Source: M3007 sp964550795 (GTDB lineage Bacteria; Bacteroidota; Bacteroidia; Chitinophagales; Saprospiraceae). Taken from it: a DNA stretch of 64,000 bases. The notes under the pieces were generated by a model. The model saw only the letters and a list, made by a program, of their open reading frames with translations. It did not search any database and was not told the origin of the DNA. The DNA is taken from positions 1 to 64,000 of the forward strand of contig CAZKBH010000012.1 in NCBI GenBank assembly GCA_964550795.1, given 5' to 3'. Position 1 is the first letter of the stretch; each line of letters opens with the position of its first letter. The translations under genes and the position numbers were made by a program. Below, in pieces: positions 27,438 to 37,114 of this stretch.

Positions 27438-30089
27438 CTACAACTCGGCCAATTTTTTCTTGGTCACTTCTTTTCCGTCCACGTTCGTTTTTCGGCCAAA
27501 AATCAGTCCTGCGGTATCCGCGCTAATGAGAATCGTATCCCCTTTTTGGTAATCCCCTGCGAGCATGTGCTTGGCGAGTTCGTTGATGAGTTCGCGTTGC
27601 AAAGTTCGCTTCAGTGGGCGTGCGCCGAATTGCGGGTCAAATCCCTGATCCACCAGCAAATTCGCAGCCTCCTTCGTGATTTCAAGTTTCAATTCCTGTC
27701 GGCCCAACATTTCATAAATGTCTTTCATTAAAATGTTGAGAATCAAAGACATCTGATCCTTGCGTAGGGGATGGAACACCACCACTTCGTCCAAACGATT
27801 CAAAAACTCAGGCCGCAAATTCATTTTTAAAGCGTCCATCACTTCGGATTTAGCCGTTTCAAAAACCTCGTGCTTGCGTTGTTCCGGCATCTCTTCGTAA
27901 CCGTCAAAAACTTCCATAATCCGATCGCTCGCCAAGTTGGAGGTCATGATGATGATGGTGTTTTTGAAATTGGCAGTTCGGCCTTTGTTGTCGGTCAGTC
28001 GTCCATCGTCGAGCACTTGCAACAGTACATTGAAGGTGTCCGGGTGCGCTTTTTCAATTTCATCCAACAACACGATAGAGTAGGGGCGGCGGCGAACCGC
28101 TTCCGTCAATTGCCCCCCTTCGTCGTAACCTACATAACCAGGAGGTGCTCCAACGAGCCGCGAAACGCTGTGTTTCTCCTGATATTCGCTCATGTCAATG
28201 CGGGTGATCGCTTTTTCGTCGTCGAATAATACATCGGCGAGGGCCTTGGCCAACTCCGTTTTACCCACCCCGGTCGGGCCGCAAAAAATGAACGAACCAA
28301 TGGGTTTGTCCGGGTCGCTCAATCCGGCCCGGCTTCGGCGGATGGCATCGGAAACCACCGTTACCGCTTCTTCCTGACCCACCACCCGTTGATGCATCTC
28401 TTTTTCGAGGTGCAGGAGTCGTTCCCGTTCGCCACGCATCATTTTGGCCAATGGAATTCCGGTCCAGCGCGCCACCACTTCCGCAATGTCATTGCTGGTC
28501 ACGATTTGTGTCGTCATGCGGCTTTCCGGCGCCAGGGTAGAAAGTTTTTCCTCCGCAGCTTTGAGCATGGCTTCCCTTCCCGGAATATCTTGATATTTGA
28601 TTCGGGAGGCAACTTCCAGATTGCCTTCACGCTCAGCCCGTTGGTACTGGATATGCAATTCTTCCAGTTTTTGTTTGCTGGTCTGAATAGCCTCCACAAT
28701 TTCTTTTTCGGAAGTCCATTTGGCTCGAAGATCGTCGAGTTTTTCCCGCAAATCCTGGATTTGCTTGTTCATGGAATCCAGCTTCTTCGTGTCGTTTTCC
28801 CGTTTGATGGCCTCCCGTTCGATCTCCAGTTGTCGCAATTGGCGATCCAGTTTGTCCACGTCTTCGGGCACAGAATCCAGTTCTAGCCGAAGTTTGGCAC
28901 TCGCCTCGTCAATCAAATCAATGGCTTTATCGGGCAATTTCCGCTCTGAAATGTACCGGTGTGAAAGCTCTGATGCGGCAATGAGCGCCTCATCCATAAT
29001 TTGCACCTTGTGGTAATTCTCGTATTTCTCCCGAATACCGCGCAGGATGCTGATCGTGTCTTCCACGCTCGGTTCGTCCACATAAACCGACTGGAAACGA
29101 CGTTCCAAAGCCTTGTCGCTTTCGAAATATTTTTGGTATTCGTCCAGCGTGGTAGCGCCGATGGTACGCAGTTCGCCACGGGCGAGGGCTGGTTTGAGAA
29201 TATTGGCTGCATCCATGGCGCCTTGTCCGCCACCTGCACCCACAAGGGTATGGATTTCATCAATGAACAAAATGACCTGTTCATTGGAGTCCACCACTTC
29301 TTTGATAACTGCTTTGAGCCGCTCTTCAAATTCGCCCTTGTACTTGGCCCCCGCGATGAGTGAAGACATGTCCAGGCTGAAAATTTTCTTTCCAGCGAGG
29401 GTTTCGGGAACGTCTTGTTTGACGATCCGCCAGGCAATACCCTCCACAATGGCTGTTTTGCCCACCCCCGGATCGCCGATGATCACGGGATTGTTTTTCT
29501 TCCGGCGGCTCAGGATATGCAGCACCCGACGAATTTCTTCGTCACGGCCAATCACAGGGTCTAGTTTGCCGGATTCAGCCTGTTCGGTGAGGTTGACAGC
29601 ATATTTTTGGAGTGCGTTGTAAACGTTATCCGTGGTCTGTTCCGTCACTTTTCGGCCTTTTCGGAGTTCCTTTACGGCACTGCTAAGCGCATCGAATGTT
29701 GCACCATTTTCGCGGAGCAGACGGCCTGCTTTGTCATTGCCTTTGACGACTCCAAGGAGCAACAATTCCAGCGAAATGTACTCATCGCCGAAGTCCTTCA
29801 ACAGCGTTTTTGCGGATGCAATGGCTTTGTTGGCTTCATTTGTAAGGTATTGTTTATCAGCACCTTGCACCTTGGGTGTTTCCCAAATGAGCTTGTCTAG
29901 TTGTTCAGTAAAGGAAGGGATGTTTACCCCCGTTTTTTTCAAAAGAAAATCGGTGACGGAATCATCCACGTTCAACATACCTTTTAGCAAATGGCCCGTG
30001 TCAACGCTTTGCTGCTCATAGCCCGCAGCGATTTGCTGGGCTTGAAGAATGGCCTCTTGGGCCTTAATGGTGAAATTATCGTAGGTCAT
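27438..30089 (-). CDS. clpB: ATP-dependent chaperone ClpB
   Basis: 883 residues, within the ClpB range. It starts with the Clp-N domain (MTYDNFTIKAQEAILQAQQI). AAA-1 has Walker A GDPGVGKTAIVEG near residue 205 and Walker B VILFIDEIHTLVGAGG. A coiled-coil M domain (about 400-530) follows and distinguishes ClpB from ClpA/C. AAA-2 has GPTGVGKTELAKALA near 610, IDMSEYQEKHSVSRL and Walker B SIVLLDEIEKAHPD. The hexamer threads aggregated proteins together with DnaK. No ClpP-binding loop was looked for beyond the family assignment. I did not find an obvious heat-shock operator upstream. Confidence 0.97.
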   Translation of the reverse strand: MTYDNFTIKAQEAILQAQQIAAGYEQQSVDTGHLLKGMLNVDDSVTDFLLKKTGVNIPSFTEQLDKLIWETPKVQGADKQYLTNEANKAIASAKTLLKDFGDEYISLELLLLGVVKGNDKAGRLLRENGATFDALSSAVKELRKGRKVTEQTTDNVYNALQKYAVNLTEQAESGKLDPVIGRDEEIRRVLHILSRRKKNNPVIIGDPGVGKTAIVEGIAWRIVKQDVPETLAGKKIFSLDMSSLIAGAKYKGEFEERLKAVIKEVVDSNEQVILFIDEIHTLVGAGGGQGAMDAANILKPALARGELRTIGATTLDEYQKYFESDKALERRFQSVYVDEPSVEDTISILRGIREKYENYHKVQIMDEALIAASELSHRYISERKLPDKAIDLIDEASAKLRLELDSVPEDVDKLDRQLRQLEIEREAIKRENDTKKLDSMNKQIQDLREKLDDLRAKWTSEKEIVEAIQTSKQKLEELHIQYQRAEREGNLEVASRIKYQDIPGREAMLKAAEEKLSTLAPESRMTTQIVTSNDIAEVVARWTGIPLAKMMRGERERLLHLEKEMHQRVVGQEEAVTVVSDAIRRSRAGLSDPDKPIGSFIFCGPTGVGKTELAKALADVLFDDEKAITRIDMSEYQEKHSVSRLVGAPPGYVGYDEGGQLTEAVRRRPYSIVLLDEIEKAHPDTFNVLLQVLDDGRLTDNKGRTANFKNTIIIMTSNLASDRIMEVFDGYEEMPEQRKHEVFETAKSEVMDALKMNLRPEFLNRLDEVVVFHPLRKDQMSLILNILMKDIYEMLGRQELKLEITKEAANLLVDQGFDPQFGARPLKRTLQRELINELAKHMLAGDYQKGDTILISADTAGLIFGRKTNVDGKEVTKKKLAEL

Positions 30090-30299
30090 GTTGGATGGGT
30101 TGTTTGTTTGGGGAGATTGAATTTGTTTGTTTGAAAGCTTGCTTCTTCAAATTTATATCCAACTTGATTCGGCGGTAAAAATGGCAGAAAAACCCGATTT
30201 GGAAAGCCATTTTGTCGGGCAGTGGTTAAAAAATCTGACGGAATGTCGGGCGTTTCCGCTACCAGATGGAATTCCCACTCAATCAAATCCGGCGCAAGT

Positions 30300-30307
30300 T
30301 ACCTTTG
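30300..30307 (+). promoter_or_regulatory. -7 box of truB
   Basis: TACCTTTG, four bases before the ATG at 30312, matches the TAnnTTTG consensus and implies a very short 5' leader. Confidence 0.45.
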
Positions 30308-30311
30308 CCCG

Positions 30312-31130
30312 ATGATAACCGTGATTTCTCCTGGACAATCCTTTCCGGAACCCTTCCCAAAAGGAGCTATGTTTTTGATTGACAAGCCTTTGGCCTGGAC
30401 TTCTTTTGGCGTAGTGAACAAAATTCGATACCTGCTGGCCCGTAAAACGGGCAACAAAAAAATCAAAGTAGGACACGCCGGAACCCTCGACCCGCTGGCT
30501 ACAGGCTTGCTCATCTTGTGTGTTGGGGAATACACGAAACGCATTGAGGAATTTCAAGCGATGCCTAAAACGTACACGGGTACCTTCACTTTTGGCGCGA
30601 CGACACCTTCCTTTGATTTGGAAAAAGCGCCGGACACCTTTTTCCCGACAGAACACCTCAATAAATTGGTTTTAGAAGACGCCAAGCGCGCGTTTTTGGG
30701 GGATATTTTACAAGTTCCGCCCATTTTTTCTGCCGTGAAGGTAGATGGCCGCCGACTATATAAAAATGCCCGAACTGGACAAGAGGTAGAAATGCCGCAC
30801 CGGCCTGTCCGCATTGATTCGTTTGAGTTGATGGGGGATTTGCGACCGGTTGTCAACGAGCAAGAAAATTCCATCGTTGCCAGCAAAAAAGGATCTCCAA
30901 TTATGCTGCATCCCAATTATGCGGCGGGCTTACAGCTTGATTTTCAGGTAGTTTGCAGCAAAGGAACGTATATACGCTCTTTGGCGCACGATTTGGGACA
31001 AGCTGCTGGAAGTGGTGCCTATCTGAGTAGTTTACGCAGAACGGAGACGGGGGGATATTCAGTAGAAAAGGCCTGGACGATAGCGGCTTTTGAGGCCTGG
31101 ACCGGTTACTTGGAGCAACCAAATGATTGA
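30312..31130 (+). CDS. truB: tRNA pseudouridine(55) synthase TruB
   Basis: 272 residues from the ATG at 30312. The frame begins at 30222, but that part shows no similarity and precedes the promoter box. The catalytic motif is VGHAGTLDPLATGLLILCVG (Asp nucleophile, near residue 58), preceded by LIDKPLAWTSFGVVNKI. VPPIFSAVKVDGRRLYKNAR and CSKGTYIRSLAHDLG are the family motifs II and III. The enzyme isomerises U55 in the T loop of tRNAs. The protein lacks a long C-terminal PUA domain and is a short-type TruB. It is convergent with the PspC-like gene. Confidence 0.95.
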   Translation: MITVISPGQSFPEPFPKGAMFLIDKPLAWTSFGVVNKIRYLLARKTGNKKIKVGHAGTLDPLATGLLILCVGEYTKRIEEFQAMPKTYTGTFTFGATTPSFDLEKAPDTFFPTEHLNKLVLEDAKRAFLGDILQVPPIFSAVKVDGRRLYKNARTGQEVEMPHRPVRIDSFELMGDLRPVVNEQENSIVASKKGSPIMLHPNYAAGLQLDFQVVCSKGTYIRSLAHDLGQAAGSGAYLSSLRRTETGGYSVEKAWTIAAFEAWTGYLEQPND

Positions 31131-31133
31131 CAA

Positions 31134-31379
31134 TCAACTATATATCTCGTTCCTTCCCCGCCGGATATAACGGCGAACGTTCATCCAGAAGGCCACAAAT
31201 AGATAAACAATCAGCGGAGAACCCATTCCAATAAAAGAGGTGTAAATGAAGTACTTACGCACCTCCGAGGGGGCAACGCGCATGCGTTCTCCCAAATCCT
31301 GACAGACGCCAAACGCGTGTCGTTCAATTAAATCTTTAAACCAGTTTTGTAGCATTTGAAGTGGCGTGTTTGCATTCAA
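31134..31379 (-). CDS. PspC domain protein
   Basis: 81 residues. The PspC signature is present: ERHAFGVCQDLGERMRVAPS, then VRKYFIYTSFIGMGSPLIVY, a hydrophobic helix, and a basic C-terminus (RRYIRRGRNEIYS). In this family the helix inserts in the membrane and the protein acts in the phage-shock-type envelope stress response; in Bacteroidota it is usually a small orphan like this one. A 15-bp stem-loop (31382-31421) lies directly before the start codon in the leader, and a TAnnTTTG box follows at 31430-31439. Confidence 0.8.
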   Translation of the reverse strand: MNANTPLQMLQNWFKDLIERHAFGVCQDLGERMRVAPSEVRKYFIYTSFIGMGSPLIVYLFVAFWMNVRRYIRRGRNEIYS

Positions 31380-31381
31380 AA

Positions 31382-31421
31382 CTTTCCAAAGTTTTTCAAT
31401 GAATCAAAAAACTTTGGAAAG
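31382..31421 (-). promoter_or_regulatory. Leader stem-loop before the PspC-like gene
   Basis: CTTTCCAAAGTTTTT (31382-31396) and its exact complement (31407-31421) form a 15-bp stem with a 10-nt loop in the 5' leader, ending 3 bp before the ATG. It could hide the start region. A T-run on one side means it could also act as an attenuator. Confidence 0.5.
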
Positions 31422-31429
31422 CCTCTACT

Positions 31430-31439
31430 GCAAAAGTAA
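31430..31439 (-). promoter_or_regulatory. -7 box of the PspC-like gene
   Basis: TTACTTTTGC on the minus strand, with a T-rich stretch about 20 bp upstream that could serve as the -33 region. Confidence 0.4.
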
Positions 31440-31469
31440 ATCCCTTTTAAAAAAAAAGGATGATTAATT

Positions 31470-33350
31470 TTAGGGTCTTCTCGCTGCCTCGATCATCATA
31501 CTGAGTTCTTCTGCAAGGCCCTCATCGCTGCCCTCAAATCCAACGGCCTTGAACCGGATTTTTCCCTCGCCATCCAGCACATATTTGGTCGGGATGCCCG
31601 AGACCTTGTAGGATGCAATGACCTTATCATCCAGGTCCATTAGTACATTGAAGTTGTAGCCTTTGCTGGCAATAAAATCAGCCGCGTTTTTGGTTTTATC
31701 GTTGCCTTTTTCCCAGGAATCAATGAATACAAAGGCTACATTTGGATCGTTTTTGTATTGATTTACAGCCAGTTGCATACCTGGGAAAGATGCTTTGCAT
31801 GGACCACACCAGGTTGCCCAAAAATCTACCACCACCACTTTTCCGCGCAGACTTTCGAGACTCACGTTTTCTCCTTTGAGGTTGACCAGATTAAAGGGGG
31901 CAGCGGGTTCGTTGAGCATTTGAGCGGCCAATTCCTTTTGTTTGGCAGCCTTGGCACCCAGTTCTAACTTACCCAAATAAGCCGCCACACCCGCTTCCGA
32001 TTTGTCTTCCGCAGCGTATATTTTTTTGAATTGTTCCTTCATTTTGGCCGTAGCGTGGCCTTTCAAAATAAAGCCTTCCAGTTGGTAGCGCAGTTCCGAA
32101 GCGCCTACGGCTTCGAGATAAGCGGTGTAACGCTCGTTCATCTCGGCGGATTCACCTTTGGTGATCGCGATCACTTCGGACTGAAGCTGCGCGGCGCTGG
32201 CGGCATCGCCGGTTTTTGAGAGCACGAACGCATACGTGTCGCCGTACATGGCAAAATTTTGTTTGCGCTGTTCTGCCCATTGTTTAGAGGTGGAATAATC
32301 GGGTTTCGGGGTCATTGGTGCATCCATTTCCTTGCGCGTCCATTCGACGGCATTGGCACTTAACATACGGGCCTCATCCAGCTTTTCACCCTTTTCGGCA
32401 AGTTCCCAGGCAATATTGTTGTAAGCGCTGGCGCGTTCTGCATCCGGGAGTTGGGCTGCTATGGAACGGAATTTGGCCCAGTCGGAATCTGCAAATTTAT
32501 TCGCCAGGACGACCCGGAGCATGTTGACGGCCTGTTTATCCTCGGTTGTTTCTGCCGGAAACTGCGTTGAAAATACCCTCAGCAACTCTTCAGCTTTGGC
32601 TAGATCCGGCTCCATTTGGATGGCGCGGCGCTTTTCCTGTTTGACCATATTCCCTTTTGGGAAACTCGTCCGAATCTTATCCTTCAAAGTTTTAGAACGT
32701 TCCGCTTCCCCATTTCGGTCAAGGATTCGGCTGGCGCTGATTAGATCGTCTTCAGAAGCTTTGGGATCTGCTACTACTTCATCCACCAGTGCCATGGCTT
32801 CTTTTTTTCCGTCTTCACCTTTTTTAACAGCCATCAAATTTTGGGCATATTGCGCAAAATACTTCCGCTTGAGATCTGGTTGCGCTGAAATGCCCTTGTT
32901 GAGCAGGTCAAGTGCCACAGACGGGGTTCTGTTAAGGTTCATCAGTCCACCATAGTCCCGGTAAAGCACTGCAGCTGTGGCCATGCCTTCTGGAATTGCT
33001 TTGCCATCGGCCCCGTGGATCGTTACAAAATAACCCTCACCCTCATTATTTTCCCAAGCTTCCTCTCCCGCGCGAAACGCAATTACCGCAGATAAAGCGT
33101 TGGGCGCCAGCGTAAACACGCTGATAATTTTGTCACCCGAACGCATGGTTGCGGCATCCGTAACGGCGGCTTTATTGTTCGCATACTCCAGGACAATGGT
33201 TTCAATTTCCGCAGCAGATTTAAGCTTGCTTTTGGAAAGGTCCACTTCGATTCGGACCAAATCACCGGCTTTGGGAGCGCTTGGCGTAAGGAAAAATGAC
33301 TGGGCGGAAAGCAGGCCGGGGAGGAGGAAAAGGAGGGTGCAGAGTTTCAT
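31470..33350 (-). CDS. TlpA-family thioredoxin-like protein with long N-terminal region
   Basis: 626 residues with an N-terminal signal peptide (MKLCTLLFLLPGLLSAQS). Residues about 20-125 form a beta-sandwich-like region (VRIEVDLSKSK...). A long helical TPR-like segment (about 130-480, with ASAYNNIAWELAEKGEKL) leads to a C-terminal TlpA/AhpC thioredoxin domain (about 485-626). The catalytic motif FWATWCGPCKASFPG lies near 510. KVSGIPTKYVLDGEGKI contains the cis-Pro. It is probably a periplasmic thiol-disulfide oxidoreductase; partner unknown. The gene starts 9 bp downstream of an 18-unit repeat array, which separates it from the PorP/SprF gene upstream on the same strand. Confidence 0.88.
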   Translation of the reverse strand: MKLCTLLFLLPGLLSAQSFFLTPSAPKAGDLVRIEVDLSKSKLKSAAEIETIVLEYANNKAAVTDAATMRSGDKIISVFTLAPNALSAVIAFRAGEEAWENNEGEGYFVTIHGADGKAIPEGMATAAVLYRDYGGLMNLNRTPSVALDLLNKGISAQPDLKRKYFAQYAQNLMAVKKGEDGKKEAMALVDEVVADPKASEDDLISASRILDRNGEAERSKTLKDKIRTSFPKGNMVKQEKRRAIQMEPDLAKAEELLRVFSTQFPAETTEDKQAVNMLRVVLANKFADSDWAKFRSIAAQLPDAERASAYNNIAWELAEKGEKLDEARMLSANAVEWTRKEMDAPMTPKPDYSTSKQWAEQRKQNFAMYGDTYAFVLSKTGDAASAAQLQSEVIAITKGESAEMNERYTAYLEAVGASELRYQLEGFILKGHATAKMKEQFKKIYAAEDKSEAGVAAYLGKLELGAKAAKQKELAAQMLNEPAAPFNLVNLKGENVSLESLRGKVVVVDFWATWCGPCKASFPGMQLAVNQYKNDPNVAFVFIDSWEKGNDKTKNAADFIASKGYNFNVLMDLDDKVIASYKVSGIPTKYVLDGEGKIRFKAVGFEGSDEGLAEELSMMIEAARRP

Positions 33351-33358
33351 AATGAAAA

Positions 33359-33520
33359 AATGTGGTCAATGTGATAAATGTGGGCAATGTGATAAATGTG
33401 GTCAATGTGGTCAATGTGGTCAATGTGGTTAATGTGGGCAATGTGGTTAATGTGGGCAATGTGGGCAATGTGGGCAATGTGGTTAATGTGGGCAATGTGG
33501 TTAATGTGGGCAATGTGGTT
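33359..33520. repeat. Array of 18 copies of a 9-bp repeat
   Basis: The unit is AATGTGGTC / AATGTGGGC / AATGTGGTT / AATGTGATA, exactly nine bases, 18 copies without interruption. The last copy ends where the stop codon of the PorP/SprF gene begins, and the first lies 8 bp upstream of the thioredoxin gene start. Because the unit is a multiple of three, it keeps frames open on both strands, but the encoded tripeptide repeats (for example TLT, HIN) look non-coding. Confidence 0.95.
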
Positions 33521-34580
33521 AAAAATTAGGGCAGACCACTCGGGCGCGTTTTTCGCCGGGATGGAAATAGGTGAGGGATAGCTCGAAGGCACCTCGCGAG
33601 TTATTGGCGAGAGCGAGGGAGGATACCGTGATATCATAGCTCAGGCCAACCATCCAGCGGTCAAATTCCATCATTCCGACTATGGTAACGGCGTCTGCCT
33701 GAAGCCCTTTGTCGAGTTTGTTGCCAATTCTGGCCCAGGCACCGGCGCGGAGGGCAACTTCGTTAAAATCGTTGTTGGAATATCGAAGGTTAACGCCCAG
33801 ATTGGTCTCAAAAGCGGGGCCTTGCTGCATCACCAGTATGCCGGGCAAAAGGCTGACCGTTTGATTTAAAGGAAACTGGCCGCCTGCGTGACCTGTCCAT
33901 CTCGTATAGAGCGTTTCATTATCGTCTTCAATGAGTGAAATTCTCGGCCGATTGAGGTGGTGCATGGCTCCACCGAGGTAGAAAAAGCCTTCGTTTTCAA
34001 AAACGGCGTACCAAAGCAATCCGGCATTAAAATCAAGATAACTTTTGGAAAGTGCATTGGCGTTCGGCTCGTTGGAAGAAAGACTGGTATTGGGCGTTTC
34101 GGTATTCGGATCGAATTGGCGACTGAACCAAAGTTTGCCCCAATCAATCGAATTTTGGCCAAAACCGAGTTGTGCCCCTGCGGAAAGATAGTGATCGGCT
34201 TGGTTGCGGCCACCGGTTAATTGCTTTAAAAATGCGCCGCCCAACTGCACTTTGTCCTGTGCAAAACGGGCTGTTCCGGCTTCGTCGTGCATGGCACCAA
34301 TGCCGAAAGAAGCGTAATCATCGCCGTATCCAACCTGAAACCGGTGCTCAAATGCAGCTGCGTAAGTACGGAAAGGCACCGGGGCCAAAAAACTGCCCCA
34401 TTGGTCGCGGTAGTTGACAGTTGCGCGCCATTTGCCGTTAAAAACGCCGTTCAACGCGGGATTTAAGTTCCACGGCGATGCGTAATACTGGGAAAAACGG
34501 GGGTCCTGCGCCCAGGATTCCTGAATAAAGGCACCTAAACAGATTAAAACGATTAGAATCGGTTTGGAAATTTGTTTCAT
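33519..34580 (-). CDS. PorP/SprF family type IX secretion membrane protein
   Basis: 353 residues. Signal peptide MKQISKPILIVLICLGAFI, then the PorP/SprF opening QDPRFSQYYASPWNLNPALNG. It continues with VNYRDQWGSFLAPVPFRTYA and alternating amphipathic strands of an outer-membrane barrel; the C-terminus contains VGLSYDITVSSLA and ELSLTYF. The family is found with T9SS components, and SprF is needed for SprB secretion in Flavobacterium. Here it stands alone without a SprB-like adhesin next to it. Type A and type B T9SS substrates lie elsewhere in the window. The C-terminus ends directly on the repeat array. Confidence 0.93.
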   Translation of the reverse strand: MKQISKPILIVLICLGAFIQESWAQDPRFSQYYASPWNLNPALNGVFNGKWRATVNYRDQWGSFLAPVPFRTYAAAFEHRFQVGYGDDYASFGIGAMHDEAGTARFAQDKVQLGGAFLKQLTGGRNQADHYLSAGAQLGFGQNSIDWGKLWFSRQFDPNTETPNTSLSSNEPNANALSKSYLDFNAGLLWYAVFENEGFFYLGGAMHHLNRPRISLIEDDNETLYTRWTGHAGGQFPLNQTVSLLPGILVMQQGPAFETNLGVNLRYSNNDFNEVALRAGAWARIGNKLDKGLQADAVTIVGMMEFDRWMVGLSYDITVSSLALANNSRGAFELSLTYFHPGEKRARVVCPNF

Positions 34581-34610
34581 GATTAGTATGGTTACAATTG
34601 ATTTTGAAAC

Positions 34611-34619
34611 ACAAAAGTA
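34611..34619 (-). promoter_or_regulatory. -7 box of the PorP/SprF gene
   Basis: TACTTTTGT on the minus strand, 30 bp upstream of the ATG at 34580. No properly spaced -33 element was identified. Confidence 0.35.
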
Positions 34620-34769
34620 GTTTTACCTTTCAAAAACCCGCTGTTCCCTCAAAATATCTTTGCTGCTAAATTAAAGATTCCTTGAAATAAGCAGATTCCG
34701 GCCCGCTTGACGGTTCTGGCAAATCATTTCTTTGCCTACCTTGCGGCGCTTTTTTGAACAAGAAACACC

Positions 34770-36975
34770 ATGGCTAAATCCAGCAAATCCTCCTCAAAAC
34801 CAAATCCCAAACCTACAGCAACCAACGCTCCGCGCGCGGCAACCAAGCCGATTGCTGTGGCGAAAGATTGGTTGCAACGTCCAGCCTTGCCCGAATCCAG
34901 TCCTTTGCTCGGCAAAATTTTCTGGGGTTTGGCAGCCCTGGGCTTGGTTGTCCTGATCGCGCTGTCCCTCGGTTCCGGGATCAATGCCGACGATAAATTC
35001 CAGGTGGATTATTCCCAAAAACTGGTCAATTATTACAGCACTTTTGGACAAGACAGTACTGCACTAAACATCCCCGATGGCAACATGCACCTGTATGGCG
35101 GCTTTTTTGAAGTCGTCACGGGTTTTGCCAACGAGATACTCGGGTTTGAGCCTACGGAACTGGCTTACCACAATATTCGGCACGCTTCCAGTGCAATTTT
35201 GGGCTGGGTAGCCATGCTTTGCGCCGCGTTACTGGCCAGTTTGATCGCAGGTCAACGCGCGGGGATTNNNNNNNNNNCGTTTTGTGGGTGATTCCATGAT
35301 GAATCCCAAAGATATTCCCTTTGCAGCAGGCTATATCATGGCAATTTACAACATGGTGGCTGTTTTGAATCGCATGCCAAATCCGAATCGCTGGAACCTG
35401 GCGGGGGTGGCACTTGGCTTGGGTATAGCCCTCGGGATTCGAGCAGGTGGCTTGCTTTCGTTCGGGATTTTTGGGCTGTTCACGGGCCTGCATTTTTTGT
35501 TGAAAAATGGCGGATTCAGCGCATTTTCCAACACGCAGCAACTAAAAAAATACGCCTTGGTTACGCTGGGTGTCGTCGCGGTGGGTTATATCATAGCCAT
35601 GTTATTTTGGCCTTATGCATTGCAGGCTCCCTTGTCCAATCCGTTTGTGGCGCTCTCTAAATTTTCTGATTTGGAGGTGAAAATCCGGGTCTTGTTTGAG
35701 GGCGAAAACATGATGTCAGACAAAACAGCCTGGAATTATCCCCTGAAATGGATTGGTTATACCATTCCGCTGGCATCCTTGTTGGGTCTAATAGGATTTG
35801 TGCTACTGCTGCCGAAATTATTCCGCCGATTGAACCCATTGTGGATTGTTTTGGTGCTATTTGCGGCCATTTTCCCCGTCTTTTACGTGATTTACAAGAA
35901 TTCGGTGATCCATGACGGTTGGCGTCACTTAACCTTCGCGTACCCGCCCATGGTCGTTTGTGCAGCGTTGTTTTGGAATGAGCTGCTGCATTTTTTCACC
36001 GAAAAGAAATACGCCCAATGGGCCGTTTATGGGGCCTTGGGACTTTCACTCGCCGATGCGGGGGCGTTTATCGCTACAAATCCTGCTATGCCGTATGTTT
36101 ATTTCAATCCCATCGTGGGTGGCACAGAAGGGGCGTATGGGCGCTTTGAAACTGATTATTGGGGCGTGAGTACCCGCCAGGGCATCGAGTGGCTTGAGGA
36201 CCAGGGGATTCTGAAGCCAGATATGCCAGAAATAGTGGTCATCGCCACCAACATGTTTTACAGTACCAAACAACTTACCGCCAAATACGGCGACAAAGTG
36301 AAGGTGAAATACCTGAAATGGGAGCGCCGCTGCGATGATGCCTGGGATTATGGACTGTATCCAACCCGTTTCCTCGACGGCAGTACTTTGCAAAAAGGCA
36401 TGTGGCCGCCAGACAATGCGGTGCATCTCGTAAAAGCCGGAGGGGCCCCCATTCTGGCGGTTTTGAAGGACAATGGGCGCAATTGTGCACTTGGGATGGC
36501 TGCCAGCAAACTGGGCGATTGGCCAGGTGCCATCGAACGGTTTAAAGCTGAAATCCAAAATGTTCCCGACAATGAACTGGCCTGGGTGAGCCTTGCACAA
36601 GCTTACCTGAACAATAATCAACTGGAGGAAGCCAAAGCTGCAGCCGAAAAAGCGCTCGAAATTGTGCCGGATGATGCCCAAGCCAACAACCTTATTGGGC
36701 TGTATTGGTTGAATCTAAACGATGCAGCGAAGGCCAAGGCGCAATTTGAACTTTCGATCAAAAAAGAGGCCAGCAACCCGGCAGCCTGGTACTATTTGGG
36801 CTTGCTTGCCCGCAGTCAGGGCGACGACCAAACAGCGTTGAGTAATTTGATGAAAGCGATACAAATTTCGCCCAATTTCAAACCGGCCTACGAACTTTCG
36901 GCGCAGATTTATGAGGCTCTGGGAGACGGTGCCAATGCGCAACGGTTTAGGCAGGCCATTGGGCAAATAAAGTAA
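34770..36975 (+). CDS. GT39-like membrane glycosyltransferase with TPR tail, split by an assembly gap
   Basis: A single gene of about 735 codons, broken at 35268-35277 by ten Ns. The left part (34770-35267) ends on a codon boundary and the right part resumes with RFVGDSMMNPKDIPFAAG. It has a basic Ser/Lys/Pro-rich N-terminus, then a membrane helix with an exposed INADDKFQVDY loop. The DxD-like Asp pair in the first loop is the position used by GT39/GT-C mannosyltransferases. Eight or more membrane helices follow (about 170-420). The C-terminal 180 residues are TPR repeats (AIERFKAEIQNVPDNELAWV and others). It probably transfers a sugar from a lipid-linked donor in the membrane, a role inferred from architecture. 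Confidence 0.78.
35268..35277. other. Assembly gap (10 Ns)
   Basis: Ten Ns inside the GT39-like gene. A true length divisible by three would keep one reading frame; ten as written shifts the frame, so the figure is probably a placeholder. Confidence 0.99.
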
Positions 36976-37040
36976 GTATATAAATCGTTTAAATAGGCAT
37001 TTTGCTCCCTCACCCTGATTTCAGAAGTCGAATAAGGGAC

Positions 37041-37048
37041 TATCTTTG
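37041..37048 (+). promoter_or_regulatory. -7 box of the CcmE-like gene
   Basis: TATCTTTG, a perfect TAnnTTTG match, 66 bp before the ATG at 37115. Confidence 0.5.
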
Positions 37049-37114
37049 CAGGGGCGAAGTTTTGCTCGTCACTCGAATCATCCAAAACACCTGAATCAAA
37101 GGATACACATACAC

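Noticed and set aside
33359..33520. CRISPR array
   Set aside because: The units are 9 bp and directly adjacent, without spacers, and no cas gene is present.
33100..33637. Several frames encoding Thr-Leu, His-Ile or Trp-Met repeats
   Set aside because: They are produced by the 9-bp tandem array, which keeps all frames open. No start or function fits.
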